The position numbers and the translations under genes were made by a program. Source: a virus. Taken from it: a DNA stretch of 20,234 nt. Numbering within the stretch: the first letter of the stretch is position 1; each line of letters begins with the position of its first letter. The notes beneath the pieces were generated by a model, which ran no database searches, was not told where the DNA came from, and saw only the letters and a program-made list of their open reading frames with translations. Where the stretch lies: positions 1-20,234 of IMG/VR virus record IMGVR_UViG_3300028610_001749; one strand, written 5' to 3'. Positions 1 to 4,598 of this stretch are shown here, piece after piece.

Positions 1-144
1 AAATAGATTTTGACGATATTGAAATTGAAGATGTCTGGGAGGCCACTAAAGAAATGACAGAGGCCGGGAATAGTTTAGGAATACCAGTTGAGCAGACCTT
101 TGGAATAGCAAAAGGAATCCAAAATATAATGGATGGCGATATTA
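1..144. repeat. Terminal direct repeat, left copy
   Basis: These 144 bases are identical, base for base, to 20091-20234. The repeat lies inside the giant coding frame, and reading from the right copy into the sequence after the left copy keeps the frame open. The simplest reading is an assembly of a circular (or circularly permuted) molecule, so unique length is 20,090 bp. A real direct terminal repeat of a linear phage genome cannot be excluded. Confidence 0.95.
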
Positions 145-299
145 AGCAAGGTGTTGGTTTGATATTAGGTTGGTCAGAGTTTATCTTGAAAGAAACAAAA
201 AAACCCAAAGATGATTTGGGTTTAGACCTTGATTTGGATTTAGATTTGGATTTAGATTTAGATTTGGACTTAGACCTTGATTTAGATTTGGAATTATAA
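1..299 (+). CDS. Giant polyvalent-type phage protein (3' end, C-terminus)
   Basis: Codons begin at base 3 in the frame continuing from the 15632 gene, and the stop is TAA at 297-299. An internal ATG at 54 could look like an 81-aa gene start, but it has no ribosome binding site and lies within the continuous frame, so it is not a separate gene. The segment encodes a mostly helical region and then a pure Leu-Asp dipeptide run: 11 LD pairs from 222 to 287, closed by LEL. The run is written with mixed TTA/TTG/CTT and GAT/GAC codons. The next gene converges on it from the minus strand with one base between the two stops. Confidence 0.85.
   Translation, partial: IDFDDIEIEDVWEATKEMTEAGNSLGIPVEQTFGIAKGIQNIMDGDIKQGVGLILGWSEFILKETKKPKDDLGLDLDLDLDLDLDLDLDLDLDLDLEL
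222..287 (+). repeat. Hexanucleotide repeat encoding (Leu-Asp)11
   Basis: Eleven tandem six-base units of the form TTR-GAY or CTT-GAY code for alternating Leu and Asp at residues about 1561-1582 of the giant protein. The unit suggests expansion by slippage. Alternating hydrophobic and acidic residues could form an amphipathic beta strand or an acidic tail. Confidence 0.9.
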
Positions 300-300
300 G

Positions 301-516
301 TTAGCGGTTATTTTTCAAAATATCTTTAATGGTTTCCTGAAATAGTTTTTGATATTTTTTCCTAAATTCTTTTTGTTCCTTCTCTGATGTTGGCAGAGGA
401 TACGAAACAGACATTTTGATTATTGGCGATTCTTTTACCTTATAATAAAAATTCTTGTAGTAGCGATTTTCTACCTTATCAAATGTCTTGGTTGTTTTGG
501 TTAATTTATAAGACAT
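301..516 (-). CDS. Small hypothetical protein, 71 aa
   Basis: Minus-strand ATG at 516-514, stop at 303-301. The product is a charged, lysine- and tyrosine-rich soluble-looking protein with no signal peptide or membrane segment and no motif I recognise. It is the downstream member of a two-gene minus-strand unit (23 bp after the membrane protein at 540-713), the only genes opposing the main direction. No Shine-Dalgarno is visible. The stop abuts the giant gene's stop with one base between. It is judged real because the frame has normal amino-acid composition and no plus-strand gene competes for the space. Confidence 0.6.
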   Translation of the reverse strand: MSYKLTKTTKTFDKVENRYYKNFYYKVKESPIIKMSVSYPLPTSEKEQKEFRKKYQKLFQETIKDILKNNR

Positions 517-539
517 ATTTTTTCTTTCTTGATTTAGAT

Positions 540-713
540 TTAGGCCTTTAACTTTTTAGCTACAAACAAAAATATAATTCCACCTATAAAACCAGATGTT
601 ATTGTTGATGGTTCACGCGTGAACCAAATCAAATCTATTATAGCGGAAGCAATTAAAAGCACTCCCAATCCAAATAGAATATAATATAAAATTGTTTTAA
701 TTTTTTCTTTCAT
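540..713 (-). CDS. Small two-helix membrane protein, 57 aa
   Basis: Minus-strand ATG at 713-711, stop TAA at 542-540. A lysine-rich start (MKEKIK) is followed by a hydrophobic helix (about residues 8-29, ILYYILFGLGVLLIASAIID), a short polar loop with WFTREPST, a second hydrophobic stretch (about 38-50) and a lysine tail. Size and topology fit holins, superinfection-exclusion proteins or small toxins, but nothing separates these. The loop codons contain the perfect 18-bp palindrome at 609-626. It lies first behind the minus-strand promoter at 871-899 and the structured leader at 721-840. Confidence 0.6.
   Translation of the reverse strand: MKEKIKTILYYILFGLGVLLIASAIIDLIWFTREPSTITSGFIGGIIFLFVAKKLKA
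609..626. promoter_or_regulatory. Perfect 18-bp palindrome
   Basis: TGGTTCACGCGTGAACCA is fully self-complementary and lies inside the small membrane-protein gene. Its GTTCAC...GTGAAC arms recall ParB parS sites (TGTTTCACGTGAAACA), but the centre differs and no ParB is recognised here. It could be an operator or a recombinase or partition site. Function is not shown. Confidence 0.5.
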
Positions 714-720
714 TTTAGGT

Positions 721-840
721 TACTGGGTCGTCTATCATAACCTTCGGAAGAGAGGAAAATAGACGGACATATTATTGGGCAGTTTCAAAACCCACTCCCG
801 AAATTACCAGTAGTCCTTGCGGATTCTACCGACCCAATTA
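721..840 (-). ncRNA. Candidate structured 5' leader of the minus-strand genes
   Basis: Arms TGGGTCG (near 724-730) and CGACCCA (near 830-837) close a roughly 110-nt domain. Inside are GTCTAT/ATAGAC pairing and a hairpin which, read on the minus strand, is GTAG-AA-TCC capped by a GCAA tetraloop and closed by GGA-CTAC. A GNRA loop forms only in the minus orientation, which matches the minus promoter at 871-899. I do not recognise a known riboswitch or ribozyme class. Confidence 0.45.
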
Positions 841-870
841 TAAATTAAAAATCATTTTGTCTTTTATCTA

Positions 871-899
871 ATTTTAAACCGATTGATAATAATTAGCAA
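871..899 (-). promoter_or_regulatory. Minus-strand sigma70-type promoter
   Basis: On the minus strand, TTGCTA (899-894), a 17-bp spacer and TAAAAT (876-871) form a good -35/-10 pair. Transcription would start near 864 and read through the structured leader into the small membrane protein and the 71-aa gene. It is back-to-back with the plus-strand promoter at 918-947. Confidence 0.55.
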
Positions 900-917
900 G
901 GGAATAAACTCCTCCTC

Positions 918-947
918 TTGACAAGCATATCCCATCTGAAGTATGAT
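918..947 (+). promoter_or_regulatory. Plus-strand sigma70-type promoter for the Mini-A/recombinase unit
   Basis: Consensus TTGACA at 918-923, 18-bp spacer, TATGAT at 942-947. Predicted start is near 954. The transcript would run through two intrinsic terminators (1027-1053 and 1062-1136) before the first genes. Confidence 0.65.
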
Positions 948-1026
948 TAGGACAGGTCGGTAAAACAATTTAATTAAGTTAATCTTAATGACATTTCACA
1001 CAAACATTTCACTACGGATTAAAACC

Positions 1027-1053
1027 AACCCTTTTGGCAAGGGTTTTTATTTT
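1027..1053 (+). terminator. Intrinsic terminator in leader
   Basis: A perfect 7-bp stem AACCCTT/AAGGGTT (1027-1033 and 1039-1045) with a 5-nt loop is followed by a T-rich run. It lies about 75 nt downstream of the predicted start of the 918-947 promoter, so it would end a short RNA unless bypassed. Confidence 0.75.
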
Positions 1054-1061
1054 GGGCGAAG

Positions 1062-1136
1062 AAAGCCAGTTAATTGTTCCGCTTTATGCGGTGAAAAAGT
1101 TTTTGTGAAATGGAACTTTAGATTAACTGGCTTTTT
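1062..1136 (+). terminator. Long-stem structured element ending in a T-run
   Basis: A perfect 13-bp stem pairs 1062-1074 with 1122-1134 and is followed by TT to make a T5 tract. Inner pairing is GTTCC (1076-1080) with GGAAC (1112-1116), or alternatively CCGC/GCGG (1079-1082, 1088-1091). TGTGAAATG (1104-1112) is complementary to CATTTCACA at 992-1000 upstream, so the loop may pair with the leader. It serves as a second terminator in the leader or as a small RNA. Confidence 0.65.
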
Positions 1137-1244
1137 ATGTTGGAAATAATAGTTAGAGATTTACTCTTCGTTGTTCCCCTATTGGTCTTGATAGCTTGGC
1201 CGGTGTGGAAACTGACAGGAGTAATACATAAAAAATTAAGCTAA
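1137..1244 (+). CDS. Tiny single-pass membrane peptide, 35 aa
   Basis: ATG at 1137 directly follows the T-run of the preceding hairpin; stop TAA at 1242-1244, 17 bp before the Mini-A start. The product has a strongly hydrophobic middle (LLFVVPLLVLIAWPVW) and a basic C-terminal tail (KLTGVIHKKLS), typical of an inner-membrane peptide with a cytoplasmic basic end. No Shine-Dalgarno is present. The hydrophobic pattern is hard to get by chance, but a frame this short is weak evidence. Confidence 0.42.
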   Translation: MLEIIVRDLLFVVPLLVLIAWPVWKLTGVIHKKLS

Positions 1245-1261
1245 AAAAGAGGGGAAAAACA

Positions 1262-2134
1262 ATGACCAAAGGATTCAGAAAAAGAAAACAAAAGATATTT
1301 GACGATATTCAAATCGTATTAGCTAAAGACCCTAATCCAATGACGATTAGACAGGTCTATTATCAACTGGTAGCTTGGTTCAAATACAAACCAATAGTGG
1401 CAACCTATAATGATGTTTTGAGTGTCCTTATTGATGCCCGTAAAAAATATGGGCTTGACTGCGATAAAATTATTGACGCTGGTCGGTCATTAGTCCAATG
1501 GTCTGCTTGGAATGATGTAGCTGACTTTATTGATACAGTCAAACATTCCTACAACAAAGACAAATGGACTGACCAGAAAGAGTATCTTCAGGTTTGGATA
1601 GAAAAAGACGCTTTAGCTGGTGTTATTGAACCAATCTGTAAAAAATACAATGTTCCTTTATTAAGTGGCAAAGGAGCATTTAGCATAAGTTGTATCAATG
1701 AAGCTCAAAAAACATTTCCAGTAGCTAAGCGGGTTCGTATTCTTTATTTTGGCGATTTAGACCCAGCAGGAGTAATAAAAATTGAGAGAGGGGCTGTTGT
1801 AAATAATCTTAATGAAATCTTTAAACAATATCCAATAGTTGAAAGGATGAGTTTAACATTAGATGAAGTTGAGAAATATAAACTTCCAAAAGGAAAATGT
1901 AAAAGGTCAAGCAATACTAAATGTGGATATGCCGATACTTCTGCTCCAGAATACATAAAAGAGTTTAGCGATATAGTTGTTGAGTTAGACGCTCTACCGC
2001 CAAAGGTTTTAAGACAGAAGGTTGAGCAAGCTATTTTGAAATATCTTGATGTTGAGCAATTTAATAAAGACCTTAAAGCTGAACAAAAGGATGTTGAGGA
2101 GCTTAATAAAATAATAACGAAAGGAGCAAAATAA
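1262..2134 (+). CDS. TopoVI-A/Spo11-like DNA cleavage protein (Mini-A type)
   Basis: 290 aa; ATG 1262 behind an AGAGGGG site. The N-terminal winged-helix region carries TIRQVYYQLV, matching the TopoVI-A/Spo11 motif whose second tyrosine (here Y34) attacks DNA. A TOPRIM fold follows: VWIEKDALAG gives the metal-binding Glu (E114), and ILYFGDLDPAG gives the DxD pair (D165, D167). It is shorter than cellular TopoVI-A (about 370 aa), and no ATPase B subunit lies nearby. This matches the stand-alone 'Mini-A' proteins known from phages and plasmids, whose activity is unclear. It ends 2 bp before the serine recombinase, so the two are probably co-transcribed. A role in DNA nicking or double-strand breakage for replication or recombination is inference. 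Confidence 0.78.
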   Translation: MTKGFRKRKQKIFDDIQIVLAKDPNPMTIRQVYYQLVAWFKYKPIVATYNDVLSVLIDARKKYGLDCDKIIDAGRSLVQWSAWNDVADFIDTVKHSYNKDKWTDQKEYLQVWIEKDALAGVIEPICKKYNVPLLSGKGAFSISCINEAQKTFPVAKRVRILYFGDLDPAGVIKIERGAVVNNLNEIFKQYPIVERMSLTLDEVEKYKLPKGKCKRSSNTKCGYADTSAPEYIKEFSDIVVELDALPPKVLRQKVEQAILKYLDVEQFNKDLKAEQKDVEELNKIITKGAK

Positions 2135-2136
2135 TT

Positions 2137-2679
2137 ATGACTAAAAAAAGAACAGCATTATATTTGAGAGTATCAAAAGCCGATGATAGCCAATCCCCTA
2201 CTAATCAGCTTGAGCCATTATTAAAAATGGCAGAGAGTTTAGATTTAGAGGTGGTTGCCAAATATGTAGATATGGCAAGCGGTGGTTCAGCCAACCGGCC
2301 ACAATTTCAACAAATGCTCAATGATGCCAACAAAAGAAAATTTGATATGATTCTTGTTTGGTCAATGGACAGATTTAGCCGTTCTGGGATTTTATCCTCT
2401 ATGAGTTATTTAGAAATACTAAAAAGAGCAGGTGTAGCAATTAAATCATTACAAGAACCTCTAATTGATACAACTATTGGTGGAGCTGGTGAACTAATAA
2501 TAGCTGTTTTGGCTTGGGTAGCCGAACAGGAAAGGCAAAGAATTAGTGAACGAACTAAAGCCGGACTGGCAACGGCAGTAGCCAATGGTAAAAAGTTAGG
2601 CAGACCTAATGGTTCTAAAGATAAAGGCCGTAGAAAAAGAAGCGGCTACATAAATCGCTGGCTAACTGCTAATGCTTAA
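2137..2679 (+). CDS. Serine recombinase (resolvase/invertase family)
   Basis: 180 aa; ATG 2137 with AAAGGAG upstream inside the end of the Mini-A gene. The catalytic-domain motifs are complete: YLRVS with nucleophile Ser13, SGGSANRPQFQQML, VWSMDRFSRSG with the active-site Arg residues, and AEQERQRISERTKAGL on the long E helix. The C-terminal part after GKKLGRP is only about 25 residues of basic sequence and lacks the usual resolvase helix-turn-helix, so DNA recognition may be reduced or altered. In a circular 20-kb element the natural role is resolving multimers; DNA inversion or integration is possible. It is probably in one operon with Mini-A. Confidence 0.9.
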   Translation: MTKKRTALYLRVSKADDSQSPTNQLEPLLKMAESLDLEVVAKYVDMASGGSANRPQFQQMLNDANKRKFDMILVWSMDRFSRSGILSSMSYLEILKRAGVAIKSLQEPLIDTTIGGAGELIIAVLAWVAEQERQRISERTKAGLATAVANGKKLGRPNGSKDKGRRKRSGYINRWLTANA

Positions 2680-2811
2680 AAAAACGGGCTTTATTTAATT
2701 AGTTGATACAAACCCCACCTCTTGCCTATTCTCTTGTGTATGGCGATTCTGTTAAGCAGAAACCGCGCTAATAGAGGGTTAATATCATTGATTTTATGTT
2801 AATTTCTTACT
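2680..2811 (+). other. Intergenic region with hairpin; possible recombinase target
   Basis: Downstream of the recombinase, TTCTG/CAGAA (2747-2751, 2757-2761) forms a hairpin, extended by GCG/CGC and enclosed by CCTCT/AGAGG (2718-2722, 2774-2778). No open frame of note is present. Resolvase res sites often adjoin their gene, so this is the first place to look, but no clear paired 28-bp subsites are visible. Confidence 0.3.
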
Positions 2812-2880
2812 ATGGATAAAGTTTTAGTGATTTGGTTAGGAATCATTATATTTCTATCTATCAAAAATCATAGGGCTTAA
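2812..2880 (+). CDS. Possible 22-aa membrane peptide
   Basis: ATG 2812 to TAA 2878-2880. The product, MDKVLVIWLGIIIFLSIKNH plus RA, is one hydrophobic helix with a basic tail, the pattern of tiny phage membrane peptides and type I toxins. No convincing Shine-Dalgarno is present and no antisense RNA is recognised. The call is very tentative because of its length. Confidence 0.25.
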   Translation: MDKVLVIWLGIIIFLSIKNHRA

Positions 2881-2893
2881 TCCCCTCTCTTTA

Positions 2894-2902
2894 TTATCCA
2901 CA
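2894..2902 (+). promoter_or_regulatory. Consensus DnaA box
   Basis: TTATCCACA matches the strict bacterial DnaA box. It lies 44 bp upstream of the HTH gene that opens the replication module. Only one perfect copy was noticed here. It may couple replication or expression of the module to host DnaA. Confidence 0.55.
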
Positions 2903-2924
2903 GGCAAGCTATTGTTAGATATGT

Positions 2925-2937
2925 TATAATAACAGCA
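2925..2937 (+). promoter_or_regulatory. -10 element giving a probable leaderless mRNA
   Basis: A perfect TATAAT at 2925-2930 ends seven bases before ATG 2938. Initiation at the usual distance would place the transcript start at or within a base of the start codon, so the HTH gene would be translated leaderless. No good -35 is seen. The DnaA box occupies the -35 area, so DnaA might activate or repress. Confidence 0.45.
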
Positions 2938-3435
2938 ATGGAATTTATCTCACTCAAAGAAGCCAGCAAACTTTACGGCTGCTCCTCAATGTCTGTCAGG
3001 CGATTAGCTTTTAAGATTCGGGATAACGAAAATCCTGAAGTGGCTAACAATTTTAGGATTGTCCTTGATAAAAACCCGACCGGGCAACGATATGAAATAA
3101 CCAAAGAGATTTTATCGGAAAAATGGGGTGAGCCAAAAGTTATTGAGGAAGTGAAAGAGGAAGTTAGACCATCAGATAACGGGGAAATACCACAAGATAA
3201 CAGACATATAAAAGGTCTAACAGGTAATTTAACAATAACAATAACAGCTCTAACAAAGGAATTGGACAACAAACAAAGGACTATTGACGGATTAAATCAA
3301 CGGCTTAAAGAAACTCATATTTTATTGATTGACCAGCCAAGAAACTCTAACCCGGCGCCAAACAAGCCCGCAGAAGCTCCCACAGAGGCCGTAGGACAGG
3401 ATAGAATAGGATTTCTTAAAAGAGTATTTGGATAA
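2938..3435 (+). CDS. HTH/coiled-coil DNA-binding protein of the replication module
   Basis: 165 aa from ATG 2938. Residues 4-27 (ISLKEASKLYGCSSMSVRRL) form an excisionase/MerR-like helix-turn-helix. The middle is charged linker, and residues about 103-130 (LTKELDNKQRTIDGLNQRLK) form a heptad coiled coil, with a Pro/Ala-rich stretch and basic tail after it. HTH plus a C-terminal 'KELDNKQ..I..LNQRL' coil is common in plasmid and phage replication accessory or regulatory proteins. One base separates its stop from the start of the O-like gene, indicating one transcript. The role may be regulator or initiator partner; no catalytic motif is present. Confidence 0.6.
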   Translation: MEFISLKEASKLYGCSSMSVRRLAFKIRDNENPEVANNFRIVLDKNPTGQRYEITKEILSEKWGEPKVIEEVKEEVRPSDNGEIPQDNRHIKGLTGNLTITITALTKELDNKQRTIDGLNQRLKETHILLIDQPRNSNPAPNKPAEAPTEAVGQDRIGFLKRVFG

Positions 3436-3436
3436 A

Positions 3437-3835
3437 ATGGAAACAATAGAAAATACAATTCAAAGGAAATATCCTAAAGAGCCAACAAAATTTGAGGGTT
3501 TTCCTAAAGAACCACAAACTAACTATTGGCCTTATCCAAGAGAAGTTGATGGGTGGTGGCATAAACTAACTGGAGGCGAACAAAAAGTCCTTGATTATAT
3601 TTTAAGACATACTTGGGGATATAAAAAAACAACTGACAAAATCAGCTTTAGCCAATTTGAAAAGGGTATTTACTCAAAAAGAACAAGAAAATGGATTGAT
3701 AGGGGAACTGGATTAAGAAGCCAAGCGATAAGCAATTCAATTAAATGTCTTGAAGAAAAGGGCTTTATTATTGTTAATAGAACGAAAGGCAAAGCAACAG
3801 AATTTAAACTTAAAACAAAAGAACAACTACTTTGA
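3437..3835 (+). CDS. Phage replication protein O-like winged-helix protein
   Basis: 132 aa from ATG 3437; the in-frame TTG at 3428 inside the previous gene is less likely. The segment GWWHKLTGGEQKVLDYILRH, then TWGYKKTTDKISFSQF, then GLRSQAISNSIKCLEEKGFI matches the N-terminal winged-helix DNA-binding domain of the phage O family. The protein is much shorter than lambda O (about 300 aa) and lacks the C-terminal helicase-loader-binding part. Its stop codon TGA lies inside the first of three 19-bp iterons (3827-3891), reproducing the lambda arrangement in which O binds iterons within its own gene. The likely role is origin recognition. How it recruits the SF3 helicase is unknown. Confidence 0.72.
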   Translation: METIENTIQRKYPKEPTKFEGFPKEPQTNYWPYPREVDGWWHKLTGGEQKVLDYILRHTWGYKKTTDKISFSQFEKGIYSKRTRKWIDRGTGLRSQAISNSIKCLEEKGFIIVNRTKGKATEFKLKTKEQLL

Positions 3836-3891
3836 AAATCAAAGAACACTACTTTGAAAATCAAAGAGGTCGCTACTTTGAAAATCAAAGA
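3827..3891 (+). repeat. Three palindromic iterons, candidate replication origin
   Basis: Exact CTACTTTGAAAATCAAAGA occurs at 3827-3845, 3849-3867 and 3873-3891, with start-to-start spacing of 22 and 24 bp. Each unit contains the palindrome CTTTGA-AAA-TCAAAG. The array begins inside the 3' end of the O-like gene and is followed by a very AT-rich stretch (about 3892-3969) suited to strand opening. The layout parallels the lambda origin (iterons of about 18 bp in O, then an AT-rich tract). Confidence 0.8.
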
Positions 3892-3969
3892 CACAATAAC
3901 AGATATTACAACTAAAGATTTACAATAGGGAATTTTTTAAAAAATAAAAATACTTTTAAGAAAAAGACC
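3892..3969. other. AT-rich tract next to iterons
   Basis: About 78 bp rich in A/T, with long A and T runs and no gene. Its position right after the iterons suggests the duplex-unwinding element of the origin. Confidence 0.5.
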
Positions 3970-3998
3970 TTGACAGATTTAGACAAGAGAAGTAAGAT
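3970..3998 (+). promoter_or_regulatory. Sigma70-type promoter of the structured leader
   Basis: TTGACA at 3970-3975, 17-bp spacer, TAAGAT at 3993-3998; start near 4005. It would transcribe the non-coding RNA elements at 4030-4598 and, with read-through, the sigma-like, zinc-finger and helicase genes. In lambda, transcription past the origin helps activate it. Confidence 0.6.
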
Positions 3999-4029
3999 AA
4001 AGAAGTAAGTTTAAAAATTAAAAATTATA

Positions 4030-4126
4030 TCCATTTACCTTTAAGAACTCTTTAGCAGTTTCCTGTTCTCTATTTAATTAAGGTAAATGGAAAATGGGAA
4101 ACAGGGGACTGCTTGAGAGTTTTTTA
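4030..4126 (+). ncRNA. Structured RNA B: 22-bp stem with loop-to-leader pairing and T6
   Basis: Bases 4046-4067 pair with 4100-4121 over 22 positions with only one mismatch when G-U pairs are counted. The 32-nt loop contains AAGGTAAATGG (4080-4090), perfectly complementary to CCATTTACCTT (4031-4041) just upstream, plus one more pair at 4030/4091. The two helices interleave (a-b-a'-b'), so they form a pseudoknot or compete. The long stem ends at a T6 tract, making it a terminator. No ORF explains the covarying pairs. Confidence 0.65.
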
Positions 4127-4158
4127 ATTAACAATTTAATAGGAAAACTACCTAAGCT

Positions 4159-4177
4159 ACTTTCAATTATTGAAAGT
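4159..4177 (+). repeat. Perfect small hairpin
   Basis: ACTTTCAA (4159-4166) and TTGAAAGT (4170-4177) pair perfectly around a 3-nt loop, between structured elements B and C. It has no T-run and no clear function. Confidence 0.5.
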
Positions 4178-4190
4178 TGTATGGTAATAA

Positions 4191-4299
4191 AACGCATAAG
4201 GGGTGGGAAGCTCTCTATCGGAGTCCTTATGCGTTATATTCTGAAAGGAATATAAATAGCTTTTCAAAGCTATTCTCTGGATAGGGAGCTTTTTGTTTT
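4191..4299 (+). ncRNA. Structured RNA C: pseudoknot-type fold ending in a terminator
   Basis: Helix 1 is AACGCATAAGG/CCTTATGCGTT (4191-4201, 4225-4235), 11 perfect pairs. Its loop contains AAGCTCTCTATC (4208-4219), which pairs over 12 bases (one G-U) with GATAGGGAGCTT (4280-4291), giving an interleaved pseudoknot. Between them sit TATATTC/GAATATA (4235-4241, 4248-4254) and AATAGCTTT/AAAGCTATT (4255-4263, 4266-4274). The last helix runs into TTTTGTTTT. The layout is that of a terminator-coupled regulatory RNA or a compact small RNA. I do not recognise the class. Confidence 0.68.
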
Positions 4300-4319
4300 G
4301 AAAAATAAGTAAATTAAAA

Positions 4320-4401
4320 AATACTCTTAGAATATCTGGTCAATTTACTCTGATTGGCTGGTGGGTTATTCTAAAGAGATTATAAAACAGAGAAGAGTAT
4401 T
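4320..4401 (+). ncRNA. Structured RNA D with alternative pairings
   Basis: AATACTCTT (4320-4328) can pair with AAGAGTATT (4393-4401). The overlapping CTCTTAGAATA (4324-4334) can instead pair with TATTCTAAAGAG (4367-4378) with one bulged A, so the two states exclude each other. CTGGTCAAT/ATTGGCTGG (4336-4344, 4353-4361) forms a 9-bp inner helix with G-U pairs. No T-run follows. Confidence 0.5.
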
Positions 4402-4565
4402 CTTGATAAATCTAATAATTGATTTCACTTAAAAAAGAAGTGGAATACAAAAGGTTTATTTACATCGGTGGAAACTTTAAACGAAAGACGAATAAATTAA
4501 ATGTTTAGAGAAGAATAGCGCATAATGGTTTTTTTATGCCTTATTTTGATTTGAACATTTTTTTG
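4402..4565 (+). other. Rest of non-coding leader
   Basis: Contains a hairpin TTTCACTT/AAGTGGAA (4423-4430, 4438-4445) and a weak GCATAA/TTATGC stem (4520-4525, 4534-4539). No reading frame of note was found. It is part of the leader between promoter 3970-3998 and the gene at 4641. Confidence 0.4.
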
Positions 4566-4570
4566 ATTAG

Positions 4571-4598
4571 GCGGCCGTTATTGCGGTCGTTTTTTTTA
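4571..4598 (+). terminator. Strong intrinsic terminator before the sigma-like gene
   Basis: CGGCCG (4572-4577) and CGGTCG (4584-4589) form a GC-rich stem with a TTATTG loop, followed by eight or more Ts. It stands 43 bp before the start at 4641, so downstream expression needs read-through or a promoter not seen. Confidence 0.85.

Noticed and set aside
1-144. Attachment-site or transposon-end interpretation of the terminal repeat
   Set aside because: The repeat is coding and falls within one continuous frame, so circular assembly overlap explains it fully.
54-299. Stand-alone 81-aa gene starting at ATG 54
   Set aside because: It is the C-terminus of the origin-spanning gene; the frame is continuous with 15632-20234.
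750-775. RNase P RNA-like GAGGAAA segment
   Set aside because: The short match lacks the other conserved RNase P core segments, and the orientation disagrees with the GNRA loop on the minus strand.
3849-3900. Continuation of the O-like protein through the iterons (YFENQR repeats)
   Set aside because: Copies 2 and 3 can encode YFENQR, but only after a frameshift; DNA-level palindromy explains the repeats better.
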